Below the pieces are notes generated by a model. That model had not been told where the DNA came from. It saw only the letters and a program-made list of their open reading frames with translations, and did not search any database. Source: Sphingobium_A sp965228065 (GTDB lineage: Bacteria > Pseudomonadota > Alphaproteobacteria > Sphingomonadales > Sphingomonadaceae). From it: a stretch of 64,000 bases of DNA. The DNA is taken from NCBI GenBank assembly GCA_965228065.1, contig OZ245788.1, forward strand, positions 3,720,001 through 3,784,000. The letters are read 5' to 3'. Below, in pieces: positions 36,146-45,170 of the stretch. Position numbers and translations under genes: made by a program. Within the stretch, counting starts at the first letter, position 1, and each line of letters starts with the position of its first letter.

Positions 36146-36397
36146 GCGAAACGGCGGATGGATGCTGGTAATATATTCTCTGGAGGCGCGACCGTCCGGG
36201 GTGGGAGCGCTTCGTGCCTGCGTGGACGGCACTTGGACAAAACCAGCCAGCTTCGTCCATTTGATGGGCGGTTCGGGCTGATTCAGCCTGGAGCGGTCAG
36301 GATCCGGATTCTGGAGATATGTTGCCGGAAAATCGGTGTTGCGACCAGGCGATCGTGAAGCGAGCTTTGTCTCGCTGCGCTTTAGGAAATCGCCGGA

Positions 36398-36426
36398 CAA
36401 AAAAATGGCGGCCATTGGCCGCCATT
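36398..36426 (-). terminator. Intrinsic terminator of the small membrane-protein gene
   Basis: ATGGCGGCC-AAT-GGCCGCCAT followed by TTTTTT on the minus strand, 27 nt after the stop at 36453. Confidence 0.85.
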
Positions 36427-36452
36427 CTTCTATCTTGATGTCCTGACGGAGA

Positions 36453-36710
36453 TCACGGGCTCTTCGGCTTGCTCTTGCCGCCGGCCAGAACGACCGCGCC
36501 GAGAACGACCAGGCCAACCGCGCCGACCGCCAGGATGATGCTGTTGCCGCGAGCTTCGTTGCCTTCGACGGCAGCGCCGGAGCGAACGGACTTGGAAGCA
36601 GCAGCCGAAACCGAGAGCTTCGAAGCCGAGCTGGCAGTCTGAGCGAGAACAGGAGTGCCAGCCATGCTGAGCGCTACCATCACCGCCATAGAGATTTTAC
36701 CCAAACGCAT
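36453..36710 (-). CDS. Small exported/membrane protein, 85 aa
   Basis: ATG 36710 has AAGGGAG upstream. Residues 1-23 are a signal peptide (LGKISMAVMVALSMAGTPVLA). A Ser/Ala-rich middle follows (ASKLSVSAAASKSVRSG), then a second hydrophobic segment (IILAVGAVGLVVLGAVVLAG) and a basic, proline tail (KSKPKSP). Small proteins of this make-up often sit near polysaccharide or stress genes in sphingomonads. No family name can be given. Own terminator downstream. Confidence 0.65.
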   Translation of the reverse strand: MRLGKISMAVMVALSMAGTPVLAQTASSASKLSVSAAASKSVRSGAAVEGNEARGNSIILAVGAVGLVVLGAVVLAGGKSKPKSP

Positions 36711-37172
36711 ATTCTGGCTCCCTTTACAACAATCGGTCGTCTGATTTCTGCTGCGATGCCACATCGTTCGTTTGAGCACAAGACTCAAAAGCAAGAATCG
36801 TTCGCAAAAACAAGCATAACCGACAGTCCGAGCCGTACCCAACGTCGGCCCTCACAAGCAAGTCCTCAGTCGCGCTAAAAGTTCCCAAATGGAAATCATT
36901 TGATGTGGGTTGTTCGCAATCGTCGTTGAGGCGTTGCCGGTCTGCCACAGTGATGATGCGCACGTTGGCGGGCGTTCTTCTTCCGGGCGCCAAAACTTCC
37001 GCCGCTTGTCGTCGCGAGATGTTGGAACAGGCGCTTATACTGACGGGACGTGGTCGATCTTTCTCGCGCCGCCGGGATCGAGTCGGTCACCGGAGCGTTT
37101 GACCCGACGCATCGCTTTGCGCGGGGCGATTCGAATGGCTATGGGGCTGTCTCCATCATTTTCCCGGATTGC
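36711..37172. other. Intergenic region, no gene recognised
   Basis: Divergent region of about 460 bases between the small membrane-protein gene and the phosphatase gene. Short frames on both strands lack ribosome sites and conserved content. Confidence 0.4.
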
Positions 37173-37958
37173 ATGCTGTATTCGAAACTCAAACAATGGA
37201 CGCGGAGACGGAAAGCCGAGGATGAGCCTCGGGTTCCGGACGGCATGCGCGTCTATGCGATCGGTGACATTCACGGCCGGCTCGACCTGTTCGAGGAATT
37301 GCTTGCGTCGATCGAGGCGGACAATGCGGGCCGTGCGGCCGCCGATGTCCGGCTTGTCCTGCTCGGCGACCTGATCGATCGCGGTCCTGCATCGTCCGGC
37401 GTGATCGAGAAGGCGATGGCGCTCAAACGCGGCAACGCGACCGTTAGCATCTTAATGGGCAATCACGAGGAGGTTCTGCTTCGTGCGATCGCCGGCGATA
37501 CGCGTGCCACGCGATTGCTGGTTCGAGTCGGTGGGCGGGCTACGATGATGAGCTACGGCTTCACCGACCAGGAATATCAGGATCTCGACTATGAGGAACT
37601 GACCGCACGGCTGGCCGAGCGGGTTCCGGAAGCGCATGCCGCGTTCATCGGCGGTTTCGAGGATGTCGTCGAATATGGCGATTATGTCTTCGTCCATGCC
37701 GGCATCCGGCCGGGCATCGATCTGGCGGAGCAGAAAGTGTCCGATCTGCGCTGGATCCGTGACGAATTTCTGAGCCATGCCGGTTCGCACGGGCGTGTGA
37801 TCGTGCACGGCCACAGCATCACCGAGGACGTCGATCACCGGTCGAACCGGATCGGCATCGATACGGGCGCCTTCGCATCGGGGCGACTGACCGCGATCGC
37901 GCTCGAGGGCGACGCGCGCTGGTTCCTTCAGACGGGCGAGGTGGCGGCCGCGGCCTGA
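37173..37958 (+). CDS. PP1-like Ser/Thr metallophosphoesterase
   Basis: 261 residues with all metallophosphatase blocks: VYAIGDIHGRLDL, VLLGDLIDRGP, ILMGNHEEVLL, YVFVHAGIRPG and VIVHGHS. The dinuclear metal site is complete. PrpE/PP1-type enzymes remove phosphate from Ser/Thr or nucleotides. ATG 37173 is used; the frame upstream is basic and not conserved. Placed between ugd and the wecC/wecB block, it could act on a tyrosine- or serine-phosphorylated polysaccharide protein, which is inference from location only. Confidence 0.87.
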   Translation: MLYSKLKQWTRRRKAEDEPRVPDGMRVYAIGDIHGRLDLFEELLASIEADNAGRAAADVRLVLLGDLIDRGPASSGVIEKAMALKRGNATVSILMGNHEEVLLRAIAGDTRATRLLVRVGGRATMMSYGFTDQEYQDLDYEELTARLAERVPEAHAAFIGGFEDVVEYGDYVFVHAGIRPGIDLAEQKVSDLRWIRDEFLSHAGSHGRVIVHGHSITEDVDHRSNRIGIDTGAFASGRLTAIALEGDARWFLQTGEVAAAA

Positions 37959-37977
37959 CGGCGCGGCCGCTTGCCAT

Positions 37978-39276
37978 TCAACCGGCGAGGCGGAGGTCGG
38001 GTTCGATCCGGCGGTTCTTGGGCTGGTCGGGCCAGATGCCCCGCGTGTCATAGACCCATTTGTCGGCACGTTCGTCGGCTGGCACCGATTTGAACACGTC
38101 ATGGTCGACCAGCACGATGAACAGCGGGCAGGCGGCGAGTGCAGTGTCGATATCGACCAGTTCGGCACCGGTGCCGTCGAACGCCGCGGGAAGCGCGCTG
38201 GCGTGCGGCTCGACGATCTTGATGCGGCTGCCATGCTTGCGCGCCAGCGCCTCGGCGACCTTGAGCGCAGGGCTTTCGCGGAAATCGTCGATATTGGGTT
38301 TGAATGCGAGGCCGAGGCACGCAACGGATACGCCGGGCAGCGATTCGATCAGCGCGTCGGCCTTGTCGATCACATAATCGGTCTTGCCGTCATTCACTTC
38401 GCGCGCGGTGCGGATCAGCGGGGTGTTGGCGGGATCGGCATTCACCAGGAACCACGGGTCGACCGCGATGCAATGGCCGCCGACGCCGGGGCCGGGCTGG
38501 AGGATATTGACGCGGGGATGGCGATTGGCCAGCCCGATCACTTCCCACACGTCGAGCTCCATCGTGTCAGCGACGCGAGACAGCTCGTTGGCGAAGGCGA
38601 TGTTGACGTCGCGGAACGCATTTTCGGTCAGCTTCACCATTTCGGCGGCACGCGCATTGGTGGTGATGCACTGGCCGCGCACGAAGCGGCGATAAAAGGT
38701 GAGCGCCTTGCGCGCGCAACGCGGCGTGATCCCGCCGATGCAGCGATCATTTTCGATGAGCTCGACGAGGATGCGACCGGGCAGCACGCGTTCCGGGCAA
38801 TAGGCGATGAAGATATCGGCGGCCTCGCCGGTCTTGCCGGGGACACGCAGGTCGGGGCGGAGCTGCGCGATCAGATCGCGCACCTTCTCCGTCGTGCCGA
38901 TGGGCGAGGTCGATTCGAGAATCACGGTGTCGCCCGGCTTGATCACGGTTGCGATGCTGGTCGCGGCCTGAAGGACATAGCCGATATCGGGCACATGATC
39001 GGGGCCGAATGGCGTCGGCACCGCGATCAGGAAGATGTCGGCTGCCTCGATCTGGGTCGAGGCGCGCAGTGTGCCGCGCGCAACGACACCCTGAACCAGG
39101 CCGTCGAGATCGACTTCCTCGATATGGATGCGGCCCGACGAAACAGTTTCGACGACATGCTCGCTGACGTCGATGCCGAGCACCGGACAGCCCGATCGCG
39201 CGATGACCGCGGCGGTGGGCAGGCCGATATAGCCAAGACCAAGTACGACGACGTTAGGCGGACAATCCGAGAGCAT
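37978..39276 (-). CDS. wecC: UDP-N-acetyl-D-mannosamine dehydrogenase
   Basis: Oxidises UDP-ManNAc to UDP-ManNAcA using NAD+. 432 residues: NAD site VVLGLGYIGLPTAAVIARSG, VPTPFGPDHVPDIGYVLQA and the catalytic GPGVGGHCIAVDPWFLV. The latter HCIAVDPWF is typical of WecC rather than Ugd. C-terminal LGLAFKPNIDDFRESPAL. It overlaps wecB by 23 nt, so the pair is co-transcribed with wecB first. Likely supplies an N-acetyl-mannosaminuronate residue for capsule or exopolysaccharide. Confidence 0.93.
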   Translation of the reverse strand: MLSDCPPNVVVLGLGYIGLPTAAVIARSGCPVLGIDVSEHVVETVSSGRIHIEEVDLDGLVQGVVARGTLRASTQIEAADIFLIAVPTPFGPDHVPDIGYVLQAATSIATVIKPGDTVILESTSPIGTTEKVRDLIAQLRPDLRVPGKTGEAADIFIAYCPERVLPGRILVELIENDRCIGGITPRCARKALTFYRRFVRGQCITTNARAAEMVKLTENAFRDVNIAFANELSRVADTMELDVWEVIGLANRHPRVNILQPGPGVGGHCIAVDPWFLVNADPANTPLIRTAREVNDGKTDYVIDKADALIESLPGVSVACLGLAFKPNIDDFRESPALKVAEALARKHGSRIKIVEPHASALPAAFDGTGAELVDIDTALAACPLFIVLVDHDVFKSVPADERADKWVYDTRGIWPDQPKNRRIEPDLRLAG

Positions 39277-40393
39277 TGGCGACGATCCTCGCTATTCGCT
39301 GACTACTCTGCCCATCCCCGAACGGGTTGTGGGCAAGTGCCATGGCAGACCAAGATTCATTATTATCGAGCAGCGTAAACATTTCGGAAACGATGCGGTC
39401 TTCCGCCGTTCCGATCAGTTTGGCGGTACCGGCGACGACACCTTCGGGCCGCTCTGTCGTCTCGCGCATGACAAGCACTGGCTTGCCCAGCGCGGGCGCC
39501 TCTTCCTGCACGCCGCCGCTGTCGGTCAGCGCGATATGGCAGGCGCCGAGCAGGCGGACGAAATGGGGATAGTCGAGCGGTTCGATCAGCGCGACATTGG
39601 CCTTGTCCGCAAGCAGCCCGTCCATCGCGGCGCGGACATTGGGATTGGGGTGAACCGGAAAGACGATGGCGACGTCGTCACGTTCCGCGATCCGGCGGAT
39701 GGCGCGCGCGATGCTTGCCATGCCGTCGCCGAAATTCTCGCGGCGATGCGTCGTGACCGCAATGATCCGCTTGCCCTCGAACGGCGCCAGCACGGGATCG
39801 AGCCCGGCCGCCAGCGAAGGCGTCTCGGCGATCCTGGCGACGGTGGCATGGAGCGCGTCGATCACGGTGTTGCCGGTGACGTGGATCGTGTCGGCGGCAA
39901 CATTCTCGCGCGCCAGTGCCTGTGCGGCAGTGTCGGTGGGCGCGAAATGCTGATCGGCGATGCTGCCGACGATCTTGCGATTCACTTCCTCGGGCCAGGG
40001 CTGGTAAATGTCGTAGCTGCGCAGACCTGCCTCGACGTGGCTGACCGGGATCTTGCGATAATAGGCAGTGAGTGCGCCGACCATCGCGGTCGCGGTGTCG
40101 CCCTGCACGATCACGCGATCGGGTTTCTCGCGATCATAAACCTCTCCCAAGCCAAGCAGCAGCCGCGCGCTCAATTGGTCCAGCGACTGGTTGGCCTGCA
40201 TCAGATCGAGATCGATATCAGGGGTGATGCCGCTGATCTCGAGCACCTGATCGAGCAGCCCGCGATGCTGCGCGGTCACGCACACGCGCGTCTCGATTCC
40301 GGGGATATCGCGCAGTGCTAGCACGACGGGAAAGAGTTTGATGGCCTCGGGGCGGGTGCCGAACACCAGCATGACCTTGCGATTCTGGTTCAT
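39254..40393 (-). CDS. wecB: Non-hydrolysing UDP-N-acetylglucosamine 2-epimerase
   Basis: Converts UDP-GlcNAc to UDP-ManNAc. 379 residues: VFGTRPEAIKLFPVVLAL start, VQGDTATAMVGAL, HVEAGLRSYD, PWPEEVNRKIVG, THRRENFG, HPNPNVR and LTDSGGVQEEAPALGKPVLVMR, here split as LTDSGGVQEEAP. These are the sugar-nucleotide-binding and catalytic segments. Complete length. First gene of the wecB-wecC pair. Confidence 0.95.
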   Translation of the reverse strand: MNQNRKVMLVFGTRPEAIKLFPVVLALRDIPGIETRVCVTAQHRGLLDQVLEISGITPDIDLDLMQANQSLDQLSARLLLGLGEVYDREKPDRVIVQGDTATAMVGALTAYYRKIPVSHVEAGLRSYDIYQPWPEEVNRKIVGSIADQHFAPTDTAAQALARENVAADTIHVTGNTVIDALHATVARIAETPSLAAGLDPVLAPFEGKRIIAVTTHRRENFGDGMASIARAIRRIAERDDVAIVFPVHPNPNVRAAMDGLLADKANVALIEPLDYPHFVRLLGACHIALTDSGGVQEEAPALGKPVLVMRETTERPEGVVAGTAKLIGTAEDRIVSEMFTLLDNNESWSAMALAHNPFGDGQSSQRIARIVANALGLSA

Positions 40394-40530
40394 GAAGGCT
40401 CCGCTATCAGCATGGTCTTACCAATCCCTGACACCGACCCTCAGATCGGGTGCATCCGGTTCGCTTTTCGGCGCTTTTGAGGCGACCCGACCCACTTTTA
40501 CGTCGAGGCGCCAATCGGGCATGCCGAGGC

Positions 40531-41529
40531 TCAGAGTCCGCGATATGCCTTGTACCAGTCGACAAATGCGGGAATTCCGACATCGATCGGTGTGGTCGGA
40601 CGATAGCCGAGATCGCGCTCGATCGCACTGATATCGGCATAGGTGTCCTTGACGTCGCCGGGCTGCATCGGAAGCAGTTCGATCTCCGCCTTTCGGCCGA
40701 TCGCATCCTCGAGCACCGCGATCATCCGCGTCAGTTCTTCGGACCGGTTGTTGCCGATATTATAGAGACGGTGGGGCGCGCGGCTGCCGCCCGCCTTTTC
40801 CTCACCATCGTCGGAAGGCGGATTGTCGAGCGCGGCGATCACGCCGGCCACGATATCGTCGATGAAGGTGAAGTCGCGCCGCATATCGCCATGACCGAAC
40901 ACCTGGATCGGCTTGCCCGCCAGGATCTTCTCGGTGAAACCCCAGATCGCCATGTCGGGACGGCCCCAGGGGCCATAGACAGTGAAGAAGCGCAGCCCGG
41001 TGGCGGGAAGCCGGTAGAGATGGGCATAGGTTTCGCTCATCAACTCGTCCGACTTCTTGGTGGCGGCGTAAAGCGAGAGCGGATGGTCGACACGATCCTC
41101 GACGCGGAAGGGCAGGCTGGTGTTGCCGCCATAGACCGAGGAGGACGAGGCATAGACGATATGACGCGCGCCGCCATGGCGGGCAAATTCGAGCAGATTG
41201 AGATGTCCGACCAGGTTGGAACGGACATAGGCACGCGGATTTTCGATCGAATAGCGCACGCCAGGTTGCGCGCCGAGATGGACGATCCGGTCGATGCCAT
41301 GGCCGGCCAGCGCCTTTTCGAGGACGGTCTCGTCGGAAAAATCGACGCGCGCGAAGCGGAATCGATCGCCGGCGCGCGTGTGCAGATCGGCCAGGCGCGC
41401 ATCCTTGAGCGCGGGATCATAATAGTCGTTGAGGCTGTCGATGCCGACCACGGTATCGCCGCGCGCGGTGAGCGCCCGGCTGACGCTGTAGCCGATGAAA
41501 CCGGCAGCGCCGGTGACGAGGATTGCCAT
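40531..41529 (-). CDS. UDP-glucuronate 4-epimerase (NAD-dependent, SDR)
   Basis: 332 residues of the extended SDR fold: TGAAGFIGYSVSRALTARGD for NAD, DSLNDYYDPALK, YASSSSVYGGN and the YAATKKSDELM catalytic Tyr-Lys. FFTVYGPWGRPDMAIWGF is diagnostic for UDP-glucuronate 4-epimerases. It makes UDP-galacturonate from the Ugd product. ATG 41529 is the family start; the extra residues upstream are not conserved. Close to wecB but separated by about 140 nt. Confidence 0.9.
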   Translation of the reverse strand: MAILVTGAAGFIGYSVSRALTARGDTVVGIDSLNDYYDPALKDARLADLHTRAGDRFRFARVDFSDETVLEKALAGHGIDRIVHLGAQPGVRYSIENPRAYVRSNLVGHLNLLEFARHGGARHIVYASSSSVYGGNTSLPFRVEDRVDHPLSLYAATKKSDELMSETYAHLYRLPATGLRFFTVYGPWGRPDMAIWGFTEKILAGKPIQVFGHGDMRRDFTFIDDIVAGVIAALDNPPSDDGEEKAGGSRAPHRLYNIGNNRSEELTRMIAVLEDAIGRKAEIELLPMQPGDVKDTYADISAIERDLGYRPTTPIDVGIPAFVDWYKAYRGL

Positions 41530-41668
41530 GGTTCGCGTCCCGAATTGCTGCAAGAGCCGGCGCTTATGCCGCTCGCCCGTCAATGGCGCAACGATCGCTT
41601 CGCCAACGGAACAAAGCCTGTGCTAGGCGTTTATTGCATGTGATTCTCAGCATTCAAGGAGCGCCTCC

Positions 41669-42220
41669 ATGATCCGCCTACCAAAGATCCTCGCATTCTC
41701 TGCCCTGGCCGGCGCGACCTTGCTCGGCGCCTGCGCTGCGAACGATTCGGCGACGGCGGAGACTGCAACGGCCGCTCCGGGTGCGCGCGCACCGCTCTAT
41801 ATGGCCAGTGGAGTCGCCGCTGGCGAAGGGCGGATCGTCGCGACCTCGACGGGATTGAAGCTCACCGTCGACGCGCAGGGCGTACCCGCAGGCCTGCACG
41901 GCATCCACGTCCACACCACGGGCAAGTGCGATGGCCCCGATTTCCAGACCGCGGGCGGCCACTGGAACCCGACCGCGCGGCAGCATGGTCATGACAATCC
42001 GCAGGGCGCGCACAGTGGCGATCTGCCCAACATCACGATCGATGCGAATGGCACCGGTACGCTGACCATCGACCTGCCCGGCGCGAAGCTGAGCGGGGAG
42101 GGTGGCCTGCTCGACGCCGACGGCGCCGCGCTGGTGATCCACGCGACTGCCGACGACATGAAGACCGACCCGTCGGGCAACAGCGGCGGCCGGATCGCCT
42201 GCGGCGTGTTCGCGGGGTAA
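41669..42220 (+). CDS. sodC: Cu/Zn superoxide dismutase, lipoprotein form
   Basis: Detoxifies superoxide in the envelope. 183 residues with a lipoprotein signal (LAGATLLGAC). The SOD domain has GLHGIHVHTTGKC (Cu ligands), HWNPTARQHGHDNPQGAHSGDLPN (in part; Zn site) and HATADDMKTDPSGNSGGRIACGV, given in part as SGNSGGRIACGV. Two Cys for the conserved disulfide are present. AAGGAG precedes ATG 41669. A repeat with a hairpin follows the stop. Confidence 0.95.
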   Translation: MIRLPKILAFSALAGATLLGACAANDSATAETATAAPGARAPLYMASGVAAGEGRIVATSTGLKLTVDAQGVPAGLHGIHVHTTGKCDGPDFQTAGGHWNPTARQHGHDNPQGAHSGDLPNITIDANGTGTLTIDLPGAKLSGEGGLLDADGAALVIHATADDMKTDPSGNSGGRIACGVFAG

Positions 42221-42235
42221 TTGTGTCGGCGACCC

Positions 42236-42397
42236 GCCAGACGATGACGAGGTCTTAGAACTCAAAGTCATTCGGGTCAGGCCGGAGCGAGAATGGTGCT
42301 GACCGAGAACCGGAGCGGAGCGTACTTCAGTACGTGAGCACCGGAAGCGCAGGGCGGCGCCATTCGCAGCCCGGCATCACCCGAATGGCGCCGAGTT
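42236..42397. repeat. Dispersed repeat with terminal hairpin between convergent genes
   Basis: Contains GGCGCCATTCG/CGAATGGCGCC arms (42357-42393) and CGTACT-TCA-GTACG, flanked by AACTCAAAGTCATTCGGGTC. The composite structure suggests a dispersed repeat of sphingomonad type; it also serves as a bidirectional terminator. Confidence 0.55.
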
Positions 42398-43693
42398 CTA
42401 ATCGCAGGCGCGGTGGAGCTTCTGCGCCAGCCATGCCGAGATCAGGCACATCGCCGCGCTCAGCAGCAATTGATGTTCGATCGAGACGCCAAGCGCGCTC
42501 AGACCCAGCGCGATCAGCGATCCGACCACCATCGCGCCGGAATTGACGATGTTGTTGGCGGCCACGGTGCGCGCTGCCTGGCTCTTGTCGACGCTGGTGG
42601 TGAGGAAGGCGTAGAGCGGCACGACGAACATGCCGCCGCTCACCGCAATGCCCAGCAGGCTGGCGAGCAACGGAATCGCCATTCGGTGGTTCAGAAATTC
42701 GCCAATGCCAAATAGTCGGCCGTCGGTCGCGCCGACCCACTGGCTGCACACGATATAGAAAGCGACGACGAACATCCCCATCACGATCACGGATGCGGGC
42801 GCATATCGCGCGGAGACCTTGCCCTTGAGCAGCCGGTTGATCGCGATCGATCCGATGGCGATGCCGATCGAGAACACCGCGAGGAACAGGCTTGCCACGG
42901 CCTTGTCGGCGGTCAGCACATTCTTTGCGAGCGGTGGGAACTGGATGAACAGCACCGCGCCGATCGTCCAGAAGAAGCTGATCGAGACAATGGCGAGATA
43001 GAGGTGGCGAATGTGCATGGTTCCGCGCACCAGCGCCACCGAGGCGCGGATGATGTGCCAGTCGATCGTGTGATCCTCATGGACCGGCGGGGCGGGCGGA
43101 ACCTGCCGCCCGGCGAAATAGCCGATCACCGCGGTGACCACGACGCCGATCGCAGCGAATGCGACGGGAATCACGCCCGCCAGGATCGTGCCCGCCAGGA
43201 TCGCGATATAGGTGCCGGCCTCGACCAGTCCGGTCCCGCCCAGCACATCGTCCTTCTCCAGATGCTGGGGCAGGATTGCGTATTTGATCGGTCCGAAGAA
43301 GGTTGAATGGATGCCCATGGCGAACAGGGCGAGCAGCATGAGCGGGATTGCGAGCAGTTTCACCGCATAACCCTGCCAGGCGAGCACCAGCCCGGCCGCG
43401 CCCACCATCATGATGAGAATCTCGCAGAATTTCACGATGCGGATGATCCGCGCCTTGTCTATCGAATCGGCGAGCTGGCCCGACATGGCGGACAGCAGGA
43501 AAAAGGGCAGGATGAAGATGCCCGTGGCGATCCCGCTGAAGATCGTTTCCGACGCGGCGTCGTTATAAACGCCGTAGACGACGAACAGGACCATCGCCTG
43601 CTTGAAGAGATTGTCGTTAAAGGCACCGAGCAACTGCGTGACGAATAACGGCAGGAAGCGGCGGCGCGACAGGAGCCCGAGCGAGGTTTGCAT
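42398..43693 (-). CDS. MFS transporter, LplT-like
   Basis: 431 residues with about 12 hydrophobic spans. The start FLPLFVTQLLGAFNDNLFKQ is the signature of the LplT (lysophospholipid transporter) branch of the major facilitator superfamily, and the motif GQLADSIDKARIIRIVKF is the usual A-loop. In some bacteria this protein is fused to acyltransferase domains that re-acylate lysophospholipid; here it is free-standing. Near pgsA, another phospholipid gene, on the opposite strand. Confidence 0.82.
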   Translation of the reverse strand: MQTSLGLLSRRRFLPLFVTQLLGAFNDNLFKQAMVLFVVYGVYNDAASETIFSGIATGIFILPFFLLSAMSGQLADSIDKARIIRIVKFCEILIMMVGAAGLVLAWQGYAVKLLAIPLMLLALFAMGIHSTFFGPIKYAILPQHLEKDDVLGGTGLVEAGTYIAILAGTILAGVIPVAFAAIGVVVTAVIGYFAGRQVPPAPPVHEDHTIDWHIIRASVALVRGTMHIRHLYLAIVSISFFWTIGAVLFIQFPPLAKNVLTADKAVASLFLAVFSIGIAIGSIAINRLLKGKVSARYAPASVIVMGMFVVAFYIVCSQWVGATDGRLFGIGEFLNHRMAIPLLASLLGIAVSGGMFVVPLYAFLTTSVDKSQAARTVAANNIVNSGAMVVGSLIALGLSALGVSIEHQLLLSAAMCLISAWLAQKLHRACD

Positions 43694-43835
43694 GGATCGG
43701 CGAATTCGCTCCGAGGACTATTTGTGTCCGCTCCATAGCCGATCGCGGCCGGGCATCCAACGCAAAGTCTCGATCGACGGTTTTCGACCGCGACTGCTTC
43801 CACCGGGCGCGATGAGCGACTATGGGAGGGGTAGG

Positions 43836-44387
43836 ATGCTCACGCTGCCAAACCTGCTCACATTGTCCCGGATCTTTGCGGTTCCGTTGCTCGTGTTCCT
43901 GCTGTGGCCCACGCCGCGGCCGTTCGACTATCTGGTCGCCTTCGCGCTGTACTGCCTGATGGGCATCACCGACTATTTCGACGGTTATCTCGCGCGTTCC
44001 AATGGCACGGTTTCGCGACTGGGCGTGTTCCTGGATCCGATCGCGGACAAGATCATGGTTGCCGCGGTGATCGTGATGCTTGTCTTCATCGACGATATCC
44101 GGGGCTATCATATCGTTGCCGCCATGGTGATCCTGCTACGCGAGATCATGGTTTCGGGCCTGCGCGAATTCCTGGCCGGGCTCAGCGTGTCGGTTCCGGT
44201 GAGCAAGCTTGCCAAGTGGAAGACGGCGTTCCAGCTCATTTCACTGGGCGCGTTGATCCTGGCCGGCGCATTGCCGCAATGGCCCTGGGTGCTCCAGGTC
44301 GGGCTGCTCAGCCTGTGGGGCGCGGCGCTGCTGACCCTGCTGACCGGTTGGGACTATCTGCGCGTCGGCCTGAAGCACATGGATTGA
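43836..44387 (+). CDS. pgsA: CDP-diacylglycerol-glycerol-3-phosphate 3-phosphatidyltransferase
   Basis: Makes phosphatidylglycerophosphate, precursor of phosphatidylglycerol. 183 residues, membrane-embedded CDP-alcohol phosphotransferase. The motif D-x2-D-G-x2-A-R-x8-G-x3-D-x3-D is visible as DYFDGYLARSNGTVSRLG-VFLDPIADK. Typical N-terminus LTLPNLLTLSRIFAVPLLVF. GGAGGGGTAGG precedes ATG 43836; ATG 43812 is also in frame. Followed by moaD-moaE. Confidence 0.93.
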   Translation: MLTLPNLLTLSRIFAVPLLVFLLWPTPRPFDYLVAFALYCLMGITDYFDGYLARSNGTVSRLGVFLDPIADKIMVAAVIVMLVFIDDIRGYHIVAAMVILLREIMVSGLREFLAGLSVSVPVSKLAKWKTAFQLISLGALILAGALPQWPWVLQVGLLSLWGAALLTLLTGWDYLRVGLKHMD

Positions 44388-44421
44388 AGGCGGACATGCC
44401 TATTTGCGTCGGTGCCCGGTC

Positions 44422-44679
44422 ATGATCGTCGATCTCGTCTATTTTGCGCAGGTGCGTGAAGCCATTGGCCGTGATGCGGAGCGGCTGGACGTGCCGACAG
44501 ATGCGACCACGGTCGCCGCGCTGATCGACTGGCTTTCTGCACGCGGCGATGATTATGCCGTTGCCTTTGCCGACCGGTCGCGCATTCGTGCCGCGGTCGA
44601 TCAGGTGTTCGCACCGCATGATGCGCCGATCGCCGGCGCGCGCGAGATTGCGCTGTTTCCACCGGTCACCGGCGGATGA
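44422..44679 (+). CDS. moaD: Molybdopterin synthase sulfur-carrier subunit
   Basis: 85-residue ubiquitin-fold protein whose C-terminal Gly-Gly carries the thiocarboxylate used to make molybdopterin. The start is IVDLVYFAQVREAIG, and the end FPPVTGG has the required GG. It overlaps moaE by ATGA (44676-44679). The pathway also serves the sulfite-oxidase-like enzyme at 25358. Confidence 0.9.
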   Translation: MIVDLVYFAQVREAIGRDAERLDVPTDATTVAALIDWLSARGDDYAVAFADRSRIRAAVDQVFAPHDAPIAGAREIALFPPVTGG

Positions 44680-45113
44680 TCCGCATCGACGTCGGCGAAG
44701 GCGATTTCGACGGCGCGGCGCTGCTGGCCGAACTGGAAGGGCTGGGCGGCGGCGCGGTGGCGAGCTTCACGGGGCTGGTCCGCGACGATGGCGGGCTGGT
44801 TGCGATGGAATTGGAACATTACCCCGCAATGACCCGCGATGCGCTTGCGCGGTTGGCGGAGGATGCCAGCACGCGCTGGCCGTTACTGGGGATCATCATC
44901 ATCCACCGGGTCGGGCGGCTGGTGCCGGGCGATCGCATCGTCTTTGTCGGTACCGCGTCTTCGCATCGCGCCGCGGCGCTGGATGCCTGCCATTTCCTGA
45001 TCGACTGGCTCAAGACCGAAGCGCCCTTCTGGAAGAAGGAGCATCGCGTTGGCGGCGCGGAATGGGTGCAGGCGCGCGCGGCGGACGATGCCGCGCGGGA
45101 TCGGTGGGGTTGA
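44676..45113 (+). CDS. moaE: Molybdopterin synthase catalytic subunit
   Basis: Larger subunit of molybdopterin synthase, 145 residues: SFTGLVRDDGGLVAMELEHYPAM, IIIIHRVGRLVPGDRIVFVGTAS and a Lys-containing KTEAPFWKKEHR, which form the active site. Translationally coupled to moaD. A 14-bp inverted repeat follows the stop. Confidence 0.93.
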   Translation: MIRIDVGEGDFDGAALLAELEGLGGGAVASFTGLVRDDGGLVAMELEHYPAMTRDALARLAEDASTRWPLLGIIIIHRVGRLVPGDRIVFVGTASSHRAAALDACHFLIDWLKTEAPFWKKEHRVGGAEWVQARAADDAARDRWG

Positions 45114-45120
45114 ACGAACA

Positions 45121-45157
45121 CCCATCCCGTCGCCGGCAGGCCGGGCGACGGGATGGG
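45121..45157. terminator. Bidirectional hairpin between moaE and fasciclin gene
   Basis: CCCATCCCGTCGCC pairs perfectly with GGCGACGGGATGGG around a nine-base loop, between convergent genes. Confidence 0.75.
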
Positions 45158-45170
45158 ATCGGGCGGCGAC

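Noticed and set aside
38101..39378. 425-codon plus-strand frame opposite wecC
   Set aside because: Antisense shadow; wecC carries all family motifs on the minus strand.
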